A DNA stretch of 64,000 nt. Origin: Micromonospora parva. Its GTDB lineage: Bacteria > Actinomycetota > Actinomycetes > Mycobacteriales > Micromonosporaceae. Position numbers and translations under genes: made by a program. This document shows, in pieces, positions 17,323 through 25,674 of the stretch. The first letter of the stretch is position 1. Each line of letters begins with the position of its first letter. Below the pieces are notes generated by a model that saw only the letters and a list, made by a program, of their open reading frames with translations, ran no database searches and was not told the origin of the DNA. The stretch spans positions 62,001 to 126,000 of the forward strand of contig NZ_JNZS01000003.1 of NCBI RefSeq assembly GCF_000718515.1. Direction: 5' to 3'.

Positions 17323-18069
17323 GTGACCATCGACGAGGTGACGACGACGTCCGGCGCTCCGGTCGGGTACAGCGTGGAGGAGCTGGCCCGCAAGGTGGGG
17401 ATGTCGCCGCGCAACATCCGAGCCCACCAGGCCCGGCGGCTGCTGCCCCCGCCGGTGCGCCGCGGTCGGGCCGCGCTCTACGACGACACCCACGTCCGCC
17501 GGCTGGACGCGATCCTGGCCCTGCAACGACAGGGTTTCAACCTGGTGTCCATCGAGGCGATGCTCGGGGTCCGGGCCAGTGACGACGCGCCCGACGGGCT
17601 CACCGCGATGCTGCAACGGCTGACCGCCGACCGTCCCGCGTTGGCCCACGCGTTGACCCGGCACGGCGTGATCGGCCGGACCACCGACGGCACCGTCCGC
17701 ACCGTCCGGCCGCGTCCGCTGCGCGCCGCCCTGGACCTGCACCGGGTACGGGTGGGCACGGTACCGGCACTGCAGACCCTCAGCGAGGTGCTGGACAGCC
17801 TCCGACCGGTGGCCGACGAGCTGGTCGCCGCCGTCACCGCCCGGCTGCTGACTCTCGCTCCGGAGCTGGTACGCAGCGACGCCCGGTCGTCCTGGGCCGA
17901 TCTCGACCGGGAGACCCTGTTGCTCACCCAGGGCGTGGTCAACGTGCTCACCGAGGCGTTCCGACTGGCGGTGGAGAACCAGTCGGAGGCACACATCGCC
18001 GAACTGCTGGAGAACCACCTCGACGCGGACGTGTGCCTGGAGGACAGCACCGTCATCGACAACGGCTGA
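17323..18069 (+). CDS. MerR-family transcriptional regulator
   Basis: 248 residues from a GTG at 17323 with GGAGG five bases upstream; an earlier in-frame GTG at 17290 lacks a comparable site. The N-terminal winged HTH is clear: YSVEELARKVGMSPRNIR, then a RGRAALYDDTHVRRLDAI wing and second helix pair. The C-terminal 150 residues are helical with no recognised ligand-binding family and no cysteine cluster for metal sensing. It stands between the two leftward RiPP operons, divergent from the precursor operon, so it is the likely local regulator of peptide production. The ligand is unknown. Confidence 0.85.
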   Translation: MTIDEVTTTSGAPVGYSVEELARKVGMSPRNIRAHQARRLLPPPVRRGRAALYDDTHVRRLDAILALQRQGFNLVSIEAMLGVRASDDAPDGLTAMLQRLTADRPALAHALTRHGVIGRTTDGTVRTVRPRPLRAALDLHRVRVGTVPALQTLSEVLDSLRPVADELVAAVTARLLTLAPELVRSDARSSWADLDRETLLLTQGVVNVLTEAFRLAVENQSEAHIAELLENHLDADVCLEDSTVIDNG

Positions 18070-18084
18070 CCGGACCGTCAGCCG
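18063..18084. terminator. Hairpin between convergent merR and ABC genes
   Basis: CGGCTGAC at 18063-18070 pairs perfectly with GTCAGCCG at 18077-18084 across a 6-base loop. It spans both stop codons of the convergent MerR and NHLM transporter genes, so it may end transcription in both directions. There is no U-tract, as is common in high-GC actinobacteria. Confidence 0.45.
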
Positions 18085-21000
18085 GTCGCGGGCTGACCGT
18101 CCGCCTGTCGGCTCTCCGGCACGGCGTCGGAGCGTTCCGGTTCGGTGAGCAGTTGCCGCCGCGCCAACCGGTGGAACAGCCCGTCACTGTCGCCCATCAA
18201 CTCGTCGAAGGTGCCCCGCTGGACGATCCGCCCCGCTTCGAGGACCACTATGGTGTCCGCCGCGCGGACCGTGGACAACCGGTGGGCGATGACCACCCGG
18301 GTCGCGGCCAGCGCCGCGGTGCTGCGGCTGACCACCTCCTGGGTGCGGTTGTCGAGGGCGCTCGTCGCCTCGTCGAGGAAGATGATCCGGGGTAGCGGGG
18401 CCAGCGCGCGGGCGATCAGCACCCGCTGACGTTGCCCGACGGAGAGCGTCCCGCCGCCGAACGGCACCATCGTGCTCATCCCCATCGGCAGCGCCTCCAG
18501 GTCGTCGGCGAGGCCGGCCATCCGCGCCGCCTCCCAGACCTGGTCGAGTCCGAAGCTGCCGGCGCCGCAGATGTTGTCGCGTACCGAACCGGCGAAGAGC
18601 TGACCGTCCTGCAGGACCACTCCGCACTGCCTGCGGACCGCGTGCACGTCGAGTTCGGAGAGGTCCTGCCCGTCGTAGAGCACGGCGCCCTGCTGCTGGC
18701 GTTCGAAGCCGAGCAGTAACCGCAGCAGTGTGGACTTCCCGCAGCCACTCGGCCCGACGATGGCGACGAACTCGCCCGGGCGGATGTGCAGGTCGATGTC
18801 GACGAGCACCGGCGGCTCGTCCGGCTGGTAGGCGAAGGTGAGCCGGCGCAGCGCGATCTCGCCGCGCAACTCGCCCGGGTCCACCCGGTCCGGCCGCGCC
18901 TCGGGGTCAGCGCGCAGGATCTCCCGCAGGCTGCCCAGCCGGGGCACCGCCGCGATCACCTCGACCCCGGCCGACACCAGCACCAGCAGCCCGCCCAGCA
19001 GCATCGCGAAGCCGACGTTGAGGATGAAGAAGTCGGCCGGCGCGACCCGGCCGGCGAGCGGCCCCATCAGCACGGCGAACAGGACCAGTTGACCGGCGAC
19101 CGGCAGCACGGTGCCGAAGGCGACCAGGCCCGCCTGACTCTGCCGGACCCGTTGCAGCGCCGCTCGGGCCGTCGCGGCCACCTCCGACCAGCGCGCGTGG
19201 GCGCGGGTTTCGGCGGCCGCCAGTTTGATCTTGACGATGCCGCCGAGCAGTTGGTTGGTCATCGCCGCCGCCCGGTGCTCGGCCGGCAGCGCGGACCGTT
19301 GCTGGTGGACGATCAACACGGCGAACCCGCCGAAGGTCAGCATGGTGACGGCGACGATCCCCGCTGCCCAGAGCCCGAGCACCGGCTCGACCACCAGGAG
19401 CATGCCGAGGGTCACCGCGACTGTCGCCGCCGCCGTGACGAGCTGCGGCAGCAACGCGCTCAACGCCTCACCGACGAACGAGATCCCCAGCATCGAGTTG
19501 GCGATCTCGCCGCTGCTGCGACCGGCGAAGAACCGGGCCGGTAGCCGCATCAGCCGGTCCCAGATCGCCAGCTGCGCCCCCGACTGCATCCGGCCGTCCA
19601 ACCGCAGCAGACGCAGGTTCTGCACCACACCCACCAGCCCCGCGACCACCGCGGCGCTGAGCATCAGCGCGAGGAAACCGACAAGGCCGGTCACCTCGCC
19701 CTGCCGGGCCAGTTGACCGAGCACCTCGCCGGTGGCCAGCGGCACGCCCAGGCCCAGCACCGCCACGCAGGTGGCGGCGAACACCAGGCCCCGTACGTCG
19801 CCGGACGCACCGACCAGCCCGGCCCGAAGCAGGTGGCGCATCCGAGCGGTCGACGGCAGCGGCGCCTGCACCTCGGTGGCCTCCGCGGCGAACGTGGCGG
19901 CCACCGTCGCGTCGACCGGGCCGTACGCCCTCGTGTCCGGGTCGACGTGGTGGTAGCGGCCACGGCGGAACACCAGCGGCACCGCGACCGCGCGCTGCGG
20001 GTCGTCGCCGGGCCGCCACCCCACCAGCGGCCCCAGGTCCCGCCGCCACCACCGCTCCGGCAGCCGCACCTCCCGCAGGAACAGGCTGGACGCGCGGGTC
20101 ACCGCGTGCACCGCCGCCCGGTCGTCCAGCGGCGCACGGCTGCGGTCGGCCGGCTCGTTGATCGGGCTGCCCATCCCCTCGGTGACCACCCGGAGCACCG
20201 AGGCCGCCCGTCCGTACCGGTCGAAGCCGGCCTCGCCGTCGGGAAGCGGAACCACACCGCCCGCACCGCCGGCGCCGATCACCCCGATCGACCGGCGGGC
20301 CGCCGCGGCGAGCACCGCGGCGTCGGCCTCCCGACGCCGATGCACGGCACCCAGCACCGCCGCGTCGGCCTCCTCGATCCGGATCTCCACCATTCGCAGC
20401 AACCGGGCCACATGCTGGTCCACCGCCGACCGGAGCTGACCGTTGACCAGCAGGTCCCAGCTGCCGTGGCTCTCCACCGCGCACGCCGACTCGGCCACCA
20501 CCCAGTCCCGCTCGGCGACCAGCAGCAGCTCCCGCTCCCCCGACATCTCCGCCGGACCACCGTCGTTGCGTCGCAGTTGCCCACCGGCGCTGCGCAGCCA
20601 CCACGCCCCGCCGGTGGAGGTGACAGCACTCCCCTGCGCCAACGAAATGATCTCGCGTCCCTGGAGGGTGGACGCCTGCCGGGGCGCCTGCCCGCGACGC
20701 AGCGCGTCAGCGACGGCGACCAGCACCAGATCCACCGCCGCCACCAGCTCCGTCGCGGCGACCCGCGCCCGCAGCGACGCCCCCTCGTCCGCCACCCGAC
20801 CGAGCCGAACATGCCGTTCCAGCACCGACAGGTGACGCCGGGACAACCCGCGCAGCTCCGTTCCGGGCAACGGCACCAGGATCAACTGCCACGCACCGAT
20901 CGCGGTGGACGTCGGCACCAGGCCACCCGCCGGCAGCCGGGCCACGTGGTGCCGACGCGAGGGGCTCATCCCGGCCCGGCGTACCGCGAAGAGGTCGGCC

Positions 21001-21119
21001 TCACCGCCGGTGACCAGCCAGCCCGCCGCCGGGCCGTCCAGGCGACACACCTGGCGTACGCCGTCCGAGCAGAAAGCGCTCAGGCCACCGGCCGGGGCAT
21101 CCTCCACCGCGCCACTCAT
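18078..21119 (-). CDS. NHLM-type bacteriocin ABC transporter (second subunit)
   Basis: 1013 residues. The first ~410 residues are a soluble region that matches the long N-terminal extension of the NHLM-system ABC proteins. The membrane domain follows (about 420-700, several hydrophobic helices), then the ATPase: Walker A GPSGCGKST, signature LSVGQRQRV and Walker B IIFLDEATSALD with the switch histidine in VIAHRLSTV. It lacks a C39 peptidase, so it is the partner of the peptidase-bearing subunit next to it. Together with the HlyD-like protein they should cleave and export the leader peptides. The start ATG has GAGGAGA upstream and lies 24 bp after the previous stop. Confidence 0.9.
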   Translation of the reverse strand: MSGAVEDAPAGGLSAFCSDGVRQVCRLDGPAAGWLVTGGEADLFAVRRAGMSPSRRHHVARLPAGGLVPTSTAIGAWQLILVPLPGTELRGLSRRHLSVLERHVRLGRVADEGASLRARVAATELVAAVDLVLVAVADALRRGQAPRQASTLQGREIISLAQGSAVTSTGGAWWLRSAGGQLRRNDGGPAEMSGERELLLVAERDWVVAESACAVESHGSWDLLVNGQLRSAVDQHVARLLRMVEIRIEEADAAVLGAVHRRREADAAVLAAAARRSIGVIGAGGAGGVVPLPDGEAGFDRYGRAASVLRVVTEGMGSPINEPADRSRAPLDDRAAVHAVTRASSLFLREVRLPERWWRRDLGPLVGWRPGDDPQRAVAVPLVFRRGRYHHVDPDTRAYGPVDATVAATFAAEATEVQAPLPSTARMRHLLRAGLVGASGDVRGLVFAATCVAVLGLGVPLATGEVLGQLARQGEVTGLVGFLALMLSAAVVAGLVGVVQNLRLLRLDGRMQSGAQLAIWDRLMRLPARFFAGRSSGEIANSMLGISFVGEALSALLPQLVTAAATVAVTLGMLLVVEPVLGLWAAGIVAVTMLTFGGFAVLIVHQQRSALPAEHRAAAMTNQLLGGIVKIKLAAAETRAHARWSEVAATARAALQRVRQSQAGLVAFGTVLPVAGQLVLFAVLMGPLAGRVAPADFFILNVGFAMLLGGLLVLVSAGVEVIAAVPRLGSLREILRADPEARPDRVDPGELRGEIALRRLTFAYQPDEPPVLVDIDLHIRPGEFVAIVGPSGCGKSTLLRLLLGFERQQQGAVLYDGQDLSELDVHAVRRQCGVVLQDGQLFAGSVRDNICGAGSFGLDQVWEAARMAGLADDLEALPMGMSTMVPFGGGTLSVGQRQRVLIARALAPLPRIIFLDEATSALDNRTQEVVSRSTAALAATRVVIAHRLSTVRAADTIVVLEAGRIVQRGTFDELMGDSDGLFHRLARRQLLTEPERSDAVPESRQADGQPATG

Positions 21120-21143
21120 CAGCGTCTCCTCGGATCGTCGTGG

Positions 21144-23327
21144 TCAGTGGTCGCGGACGAGGCGCGCGTACGCCCCGTCCTGGGCGACGAGCTGCTCGTG
21201 GGTGCCGCGCTCCACTTCCCGGCCGCCGTCCAGCACGACGATCAGGTCGCAGTCGCGGACCGTGGACAGGCGGTGGGCCACGATCAGGCAGGTGGCCCCG
21301 CGCCGACGCAGGTGCAGGTCGATCCGGCGTTCGGTCTCGGCGTCCAGCGCGCTGGTGGCCTCGTCCAGCACCAGCACCCGGGGGTTGCGTACGAGCGCTC
21401 GGGCGATCTCCAGCCGCTGCCGCTGCCCACCCGAGAAGTTGCGGGCGTTCTCCCGCACCGGGCTGCCGAGACCACCCGGGCGGGCCGCAACCTCGTCGTA
21501 GAGGCACGCGTCGGTCAGCGCGGTGACGACGTCGTCATCGGCGACAGTGAGGTCCCACATGGTGACGTTGTCCCGCACCGTCCCCTCGAACAGGCGTTGG
21601 TCCTGGTCCACCATGGCGACGGTGGCCGCCCAGAGACCGTCGTCGGCGGCGGCCCGCTCCAGACCGTCCACCGTGACCCGCCCGGTCCAGGGCCGGTAGA
21701 GCCCGGCGACCAGCCTGCCGACCGTCGACTTGCCGCTGCCCGACCGCCCGACGAGCGCCACCCGGGCACCCGGCGGCAGGTCCAGGCTGAAGTTCTCCAG
21801 CAGTGGACGGCCCAACGGGTTGTAGCCGAAGGTGACCCCGTCGATGCGCAGGTGCCCCTCCATCGGGGCCACCGGACCGGCGGGTCGGTCCTGGACCGTG
21901 GGCAGTGGGTAGCGCTCCACGTCACGCAGCCGGTTGAGGTCGGCGCTCATGTCCTGCAACCGGGAACCCAGCGCGGTCAGATTGCCCAGCGGGCGGTTCA
22001 TCGCCGCCGCCAGGCTCTGCATGCCGACCAGCACACCGACGCTCATCGACTCGGCCACCACCTGCCGGCTGCCCAACCCCAACAGCACCGCCGTGGTCGC
22101 CGAGGCGAGCAGCGCCGGCAGGACCGAGAGCACCGCGGTGGGCACCCCCAGCCGTTGCTGACGGGTGGCGACGGTGGCATGGCGCGCGGCGAACCGGGCC
22201 ACCGCCCGTTCCTCCTCGCCGCCGGCCTTCACCGTCTCGATCATCTGAACCGTGGTGTACACGGTGGTGACCAACTTGCTGCGGTCCGCCTGCAGGCCGA
22301 CGACGGCGGTGGACCGGGTCGAGGCGACGTAGCGCAGCACGCTGACGTTCAGCCCGGCGAGGACCACCGCGCACAGTCCGAGCAGCAGGTCGTACTGGCA
22401 GAGCAGAGCCCCGTACGCCAGCACCAGGCCGGTGTCCACCACGGTGGTGGCCGTCCGGCGGGTGAGCACCTCGGCGACCACCTCGTTGCCGCGGACCCGC
22501 TGGCTGAGGTCGGCGGCCTGCCGCTGGTCGAAGAAGGTCGGCGGCAGCCGCAGCAGATGTCGGAAGAACCTGGCGGCGCTGGCGAGGGCGAGCGCCGTCT
22601 CCGCGCGTACGGTCAGGCGTTGCTGCAGCAGGCTGGCCAGGAAGGTCAGCACGGTGGCCACCGCCACCGCCGCCACCAGGCCGGCGAACGCGGCCCGATC
22701 CTCCTGCAGCAGCACCCGGTCGACGAAGACCTTGGCCATCACCGGGATGGTCAGACCGACCACGGCGATCAGCAGGCCCAGCAGCAGCATCTGCGCGATC
22801 GCCGAGCCCGGGCCGCGCCACCGCTGCGCCAGCGCCCGCACCAGCCGGTAGCGGGTGCCGCCGGGCTGGAACTGCGGGCCGGGCTCCATGGTGAGCACGA
22901 TGCCGGTGAAGGCGGCGTCGAACTCCTCCCAGCTCACCGCACGGGGGCCGGTGGCCGGATCGTTGATGTGGACCTTACGGCCGAGCCCTTCCAGCACCAC
23001 GAAGTGCTCGAACCGCCAGAACAGCACCGCCGGCAGCGCCACGGTGGCCAGGCCGGCCAGGTCCATCTGGAAACCCTTGGCCACCATCCCGTACCGGCGG
23101 GCCCCCTTGAGCACGGTGGCCGCGGTGGAGCCGTCCCGGCTGACCCCGCACACCCGGCGCAGCTCCTCCAGGGGCACGTGCCGACCGTGGTGCGCGAGCA
23201 GGATCCCCAGCGCGGCGGCACCGCACTCCACCGCCTCCATCTGGATCAGGGCGGGCGTGCGGACCCGGCGACGCCGGATCCTGGGCAGCTGCGGTGTGCC
23301 GCTGGCGGCTGTCGTCGGCGCGCTCAT
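21144..23327 (-). CDS. C39-peptidase ABC exporter (NHLM type)
   Basis: 727 residues. The N-terminal C39 protease has C35 (MEAVECGAAALG), H108 (FEHFVVLEG) and D123 (INDPATG), the triad that cuts leaders after Gly-Gly. About 160-440 is the six-helix exporter domain. The ATPase has Walker A GRSGSGKST, signature FSGGQRQRLE and Walker B VLVLDEATSALD. It should remove the leader and export the mature core. Precursor 1 has the expected GG; precursor 2 ends AG, so the same protease may accept both or another may be needed. The ATG overlaps the stop of the HlyD-like gene as ATGA. Confidence 0.93.
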   Translation of the reverse strand: MSAPTTAASGTPQLPRIRRRRVRTPALIQMEAVECGAAALGILLAHHGRHVPLEELRRVCGVSRDGSTAATVLKGARRYGMVAKGFQMDLAGLATVALPAVLFWRFEHFVVLEGLGRKVHINDPATGPRAVSWEEFDAAFTGIVLTMEPGPQFQPGGTRYRLVRALAQRWRGPGSAIAQMLLLGLLIAVVGLTIPVMAKVFVDRVLLQEDRAAFAGLVAAVAVATVLTFLASLLQQRLTVRAETALALASAARFFRHLLRLPPTFFDQRQAADLSQRVRGNEVVAEVLTRRTATTVVDTGLVLAYGALLCQYDLLLGLCAVVLAGLNVSVLRYVASTRSTAVVGLQADRSKLVTTVYTTVQMIETVKAGGEEERAVARFAARHATVATRQQRLGVPTAVLSVLPALLASATTAVLLGLGSRQVVAESMSVGVLVGMQSLAAAMNRPLGNLTALGSRLQDMSADLNRLRDVERYPLPTVQDRPAGPVAPMEGHLRIDGVTFGYNPLGRPLLENFSLDLPPGARVALVGRSGSGKSTVGRLVAGLYRPWTGRVTVDGLERAAADDGLWAATVAMVDQDQRLFEGTVRDNVTMWDLTVADDDVVTALTDACLYDEVAARPGGLGSPVRENARNFSGGQRQRLEIARALVRNPRVLVLDEATSALDAETERRIDLHLRRRGATCLIVAHRLSTVRDCDLIVVLDGGREVERGTHEQLVAQDGAYARLVRDH

Positions 23328-24133
23328 CGCCGCAGCAACCAGTCGATCGGGTGTTCCCGGTCCACTGTGAACCAGGCGGTGACCTCGCTGGCCGAGTTGA
23401 GCTGGAACGGCGGTGGGGACTTGGTCCAGCGCAGGCCGCCCGGGGCGGCCGGGTCCGGTTCCAGGGCCACCGTCACCCGTACCACGCTGCCGCGGGCGAG
23501 CAGTCGCCGGACGTCCGGCCCGGTGCCCAGAAAGGCGCGCAGCGAGGCCTCGGTCTCCGGGAAGGCACCGACAGTGGTGACCTGGCCGGCCAGGGTGCCG
23601 AACACGTTGCGCGGCGCGGCCGCGGCGGCCACCTCGACGGAGACGCCGGGTTGCAGCAGCGGCGCGGCGACGGCGGGGGCGTAGACGACGGCCTGCAACG
23701 CGTCCCCGGCGGCGTCGAGCCGTTCCAGGTCGGCCAGGTGAGTCCCGGGGGTGACGATCTCGCCTTCGGAGACCAGCCAGGCGACGACGTACGCGTCACC
23801 CGGCGCCGTCTCCACCCGTACCTTGCCGTCGGCCGTGCGCAGGCTGTAGAGAGGCGTGCCCTTCGGCACCCGCTGGTGCGGTGCCGCCCACACCTTGGTC
23901 ACCTGGCCGGCGTCGAGCGCATCGAGCGCGGAGATCCCGTTCGAGTGGATCAGCACCCCGGCCGCCTCGACGGTCCGGGGCACCACAGTGCGTACCGACC
24001 AGACACCCGCGGCGACCACGACGATGACCAGAGCGGTGGTGGCCAGCCAGTTCGGCACCGTGGTCAGCCGGACCGCCCGGTCCAGTTGCTCGGGCGCCTC
24101 CAACTGGCGCAGCGCCTGCCGCCGGAACTTCAT
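23324..24133 (-). CDS. HlyD-like membrane fusion protein (NHLM system)
   Basis: 269 residues from the ATG at 24133, which overlaps the SagB stop as ATGA. One N-terminal membrane helix (about 28-50, WLATTALVIVVVAAGVWSV) is followed by a lipoyl/barrel-sandwich beta region (AGVLIHSNGISALDALDAG, VSEGEIVTPGTHLADL). This is the short adaptor typical of NHLM bacteriocin export, joining the membrane exporter to the cell envelope. It overlaps the next gene, the C39 exporter, by ATGA, so dehydrogenase, adaptor and exporter are translationally coupled. Confidence 0.87.
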   Translation of the reverse strand: MKFRRQALRQLEAPEQLDRAVRLTTVPNWLATTALVIVVVAAGVWSVRTVVPRTVEAAGVLIHSNGISALDALDAGQVTKVWAAPHQRVPKGTPLYSLRTADGKVRVETAPGDAYVVAWLVSEGEIVTPGTHLADLERLDAAGDALQAVVYAPAVAAPLLQPGVSVEVAAAAAPRNVFGTLAGQVTTVGAFPETEASLRAFLGTGPDVRRLLARGSVVRVTVALEPDPAAPGGLRWTKSPPPFQLNSASEVTAWFTVDREHPIDWLLRR

Positions 24134-25593
24134 GGCCGGCCCTCCCCGGCGGCCGGGCCGGTGGCGCGACGCGAGCCGAGCAGGAAGTCGGCCACGCTGG
24201 GCTCGACCAGCGGGTCGAGCCCGGACAGCTCGGCGAAGGCCTGCGAGTCCCCGGCGCCGAGGGCGCACGGCGCCAGCCCCATGGCGGTGGCGACGAGATA
24301 CATCTGCTGGGTCAGCACACCCGCGTCCTTGAGAATCATGGCGTAGCTCATCCCTTCGTACTTCCACATGAGCCGCTGCACGCGGGCGGTGACGACCAGG
24401 ACCGTCTGCGGCGGCCGGGGCAGGGCCCCGGACGCCCGGGCGTACGCCAGCAGCCGGTCGGCGGCCGTCCCCCAGGCGGCGACCGGCTCCAGCCGGTGCC
24501 CCACCGGGTCGTAGTGGTAGAGCCCGGGATCGAGCCCGGCGCAGCGCGCCACCAGCGGATAGATCTCCAGTTCGTAGACGCCGCCACCACCCGGGTAGGG
24601 CCGGTGGCCGACCTCCTGCCCGCCGGCCTCGCCGACGGCGGTGGTGTGCTGCGACCGGTACAGGAACTCCGCCAGCCGTTCCAGCGGCAGCGGTGCCGCG
24701 TCGTCGTGTTCGCGCACGCTGCGCCGGTCCGCGACGACCTGACTGAACGAGGGTTCCTCCTTGGCGATCGTCGCCAGGTCCGGCAGCGGCAGCTCGACCG
24801 CCCGACTCCCGTCGTACGGGCGGCGCAGCGGTTGCGGGGTGAAGCGCTCCCGCATCCGGTAGGTGCCGCCCACCGGCAGCGCGTGCCGGCCGGCGCGGGA
24901 GCGGTGGTGCAGCCGCAGCTCCTCCGGCGACCAGTAGGCCAGCGGCGCCTCGTCGCATTCCGCCTCGAACTCGGCGTCGGTGACCAGGACCCGGGCGGTG
25001 GTCAACTCGTCGAGCACCCGGCCGGCGACATCCGGCGGCACGCCGAGCGTGCGGGCCACCACGTCGGGTCCGACGCCCGGCGCGGCGGCGGCCAGCACCG
25101 CGCCGAGGGCGGCGTCGGCGCAGCCGACGACGAGGGTGCTCAGCGCCGACGCGGCCACCAGCATGTCCCGGTCGTGCTGGAGGGTGGCGAAGCGGGAGAG
25201 CCGGTAGCGGACCCCCGGGGTGTGCGGGCGCGTCTCCGGCAGACTGCCCCGGCCCAGGCCGGTGGGCACCAGGTCGAGCAGCGGCCGATCGTCGACCTGG
25301 ACGCGGCGCTCCAACCAGGAGTGGGCGAGCAACCGGCGCAGCAGCAGCTGCGCGGGCAACACCCGGTTCTCCCCCTCCAGGCCGCTGATCAGCCGGCCGA
25401 CCTCGACGTCGTTGACCCAGTCGGCGGCGAGCCGCAGCAGCAGCGCCCGCCGGCCCATGCCCGGTTGCTCCAGGCTGAGCTGGAAACGGGTCTGCCGCAG
25501 CGTCAGCGCGCCGTCCGCACCGATCCGCAGCTCCGCGTCACGGCGCAGCCGGTACGACTCCTGTATCGGCGGACCGCCGACGGAGCCGCTCAT
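24130..25593 (-). CDS. SagB-type azoline dehydrogenase
   Basis: 487 residues from the ATG at 25593. The C-terminal ~230 residues are the nitroreductase-fold SagB domain: RRSVREHDDAAPLPLERLAEFLYRS region, RPYPGGGGVYELEIYPLV, LYHYDP, and QMYLVATAMGLAPCALG near the end. The N-terminal half is an extended region seen in actinobacterial SagB proteins. The enzyme uses FMN to oxidise thiazoline/oxazoline to thiazole/oxazole after heterocyclisation. It follows the ThiF-YcaO gene by 81 bp and overlaps the HlyD-like gene. The start is uncertain: an in-frame GTG at 25671 would add 26 residues that look non-coding. Confidence 0.88.
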   Translation of the reverse strand: MSGSVGGPPIQESYRLRRDAELRIGADGALTLRQTRFQLSLEQPGMGRRALLLRLAADWVNDVEVGRLISGLEGENRVLPAQLLLRRLLAHSWLERRVQVDDRPLLDLVPTGLGRGSLPETRPHTPGVRYRLSRFATLQHDRDMLVAASALSTLVVGCADAALGAVLAAAAPGVGPDVVARTLGVPPDVAGRVLDELTTARVLVTDAEFEAECDEAPLAYWSPEELRLHHRSRAGRHALPVGGTYRMRERFTPQPLRRPYDGSRAVELPLPDLATIAKEEPSFSQVVADRRSVREHDDAAPLPLERLAEFLYRSQHTTAVGEAGGQEVGHRPYPGGGGVYELEIYPLVARCAGLDPGLYHYDPVGHRLEPVAAWGTAADRLLAYARASGALPRPPQTVLVVTARVQRLMWKYEGMSYAMILKDAGVLTQQMYLVATAMGLAPCALGAGDSQAFAELSGLDPLVEPSVADFLLGSRRATGPAAGEGRP

Positions 25594-25674
25594 GACGGTC
25601 GCCGACCGACCGGGTCCATGACGGTGGTCATCCCCACATCCTTCCCGCGGTCCCGGTGGGCCCGGGATCACCGG

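Noticed and set aside
19713-23684. Very long plus-strand open frame (1323 codons)
   Set aside because: Antisense to the two ABC exporter genes; no ribosome site and a low-complexity His/Gln/Arg-rich translation.
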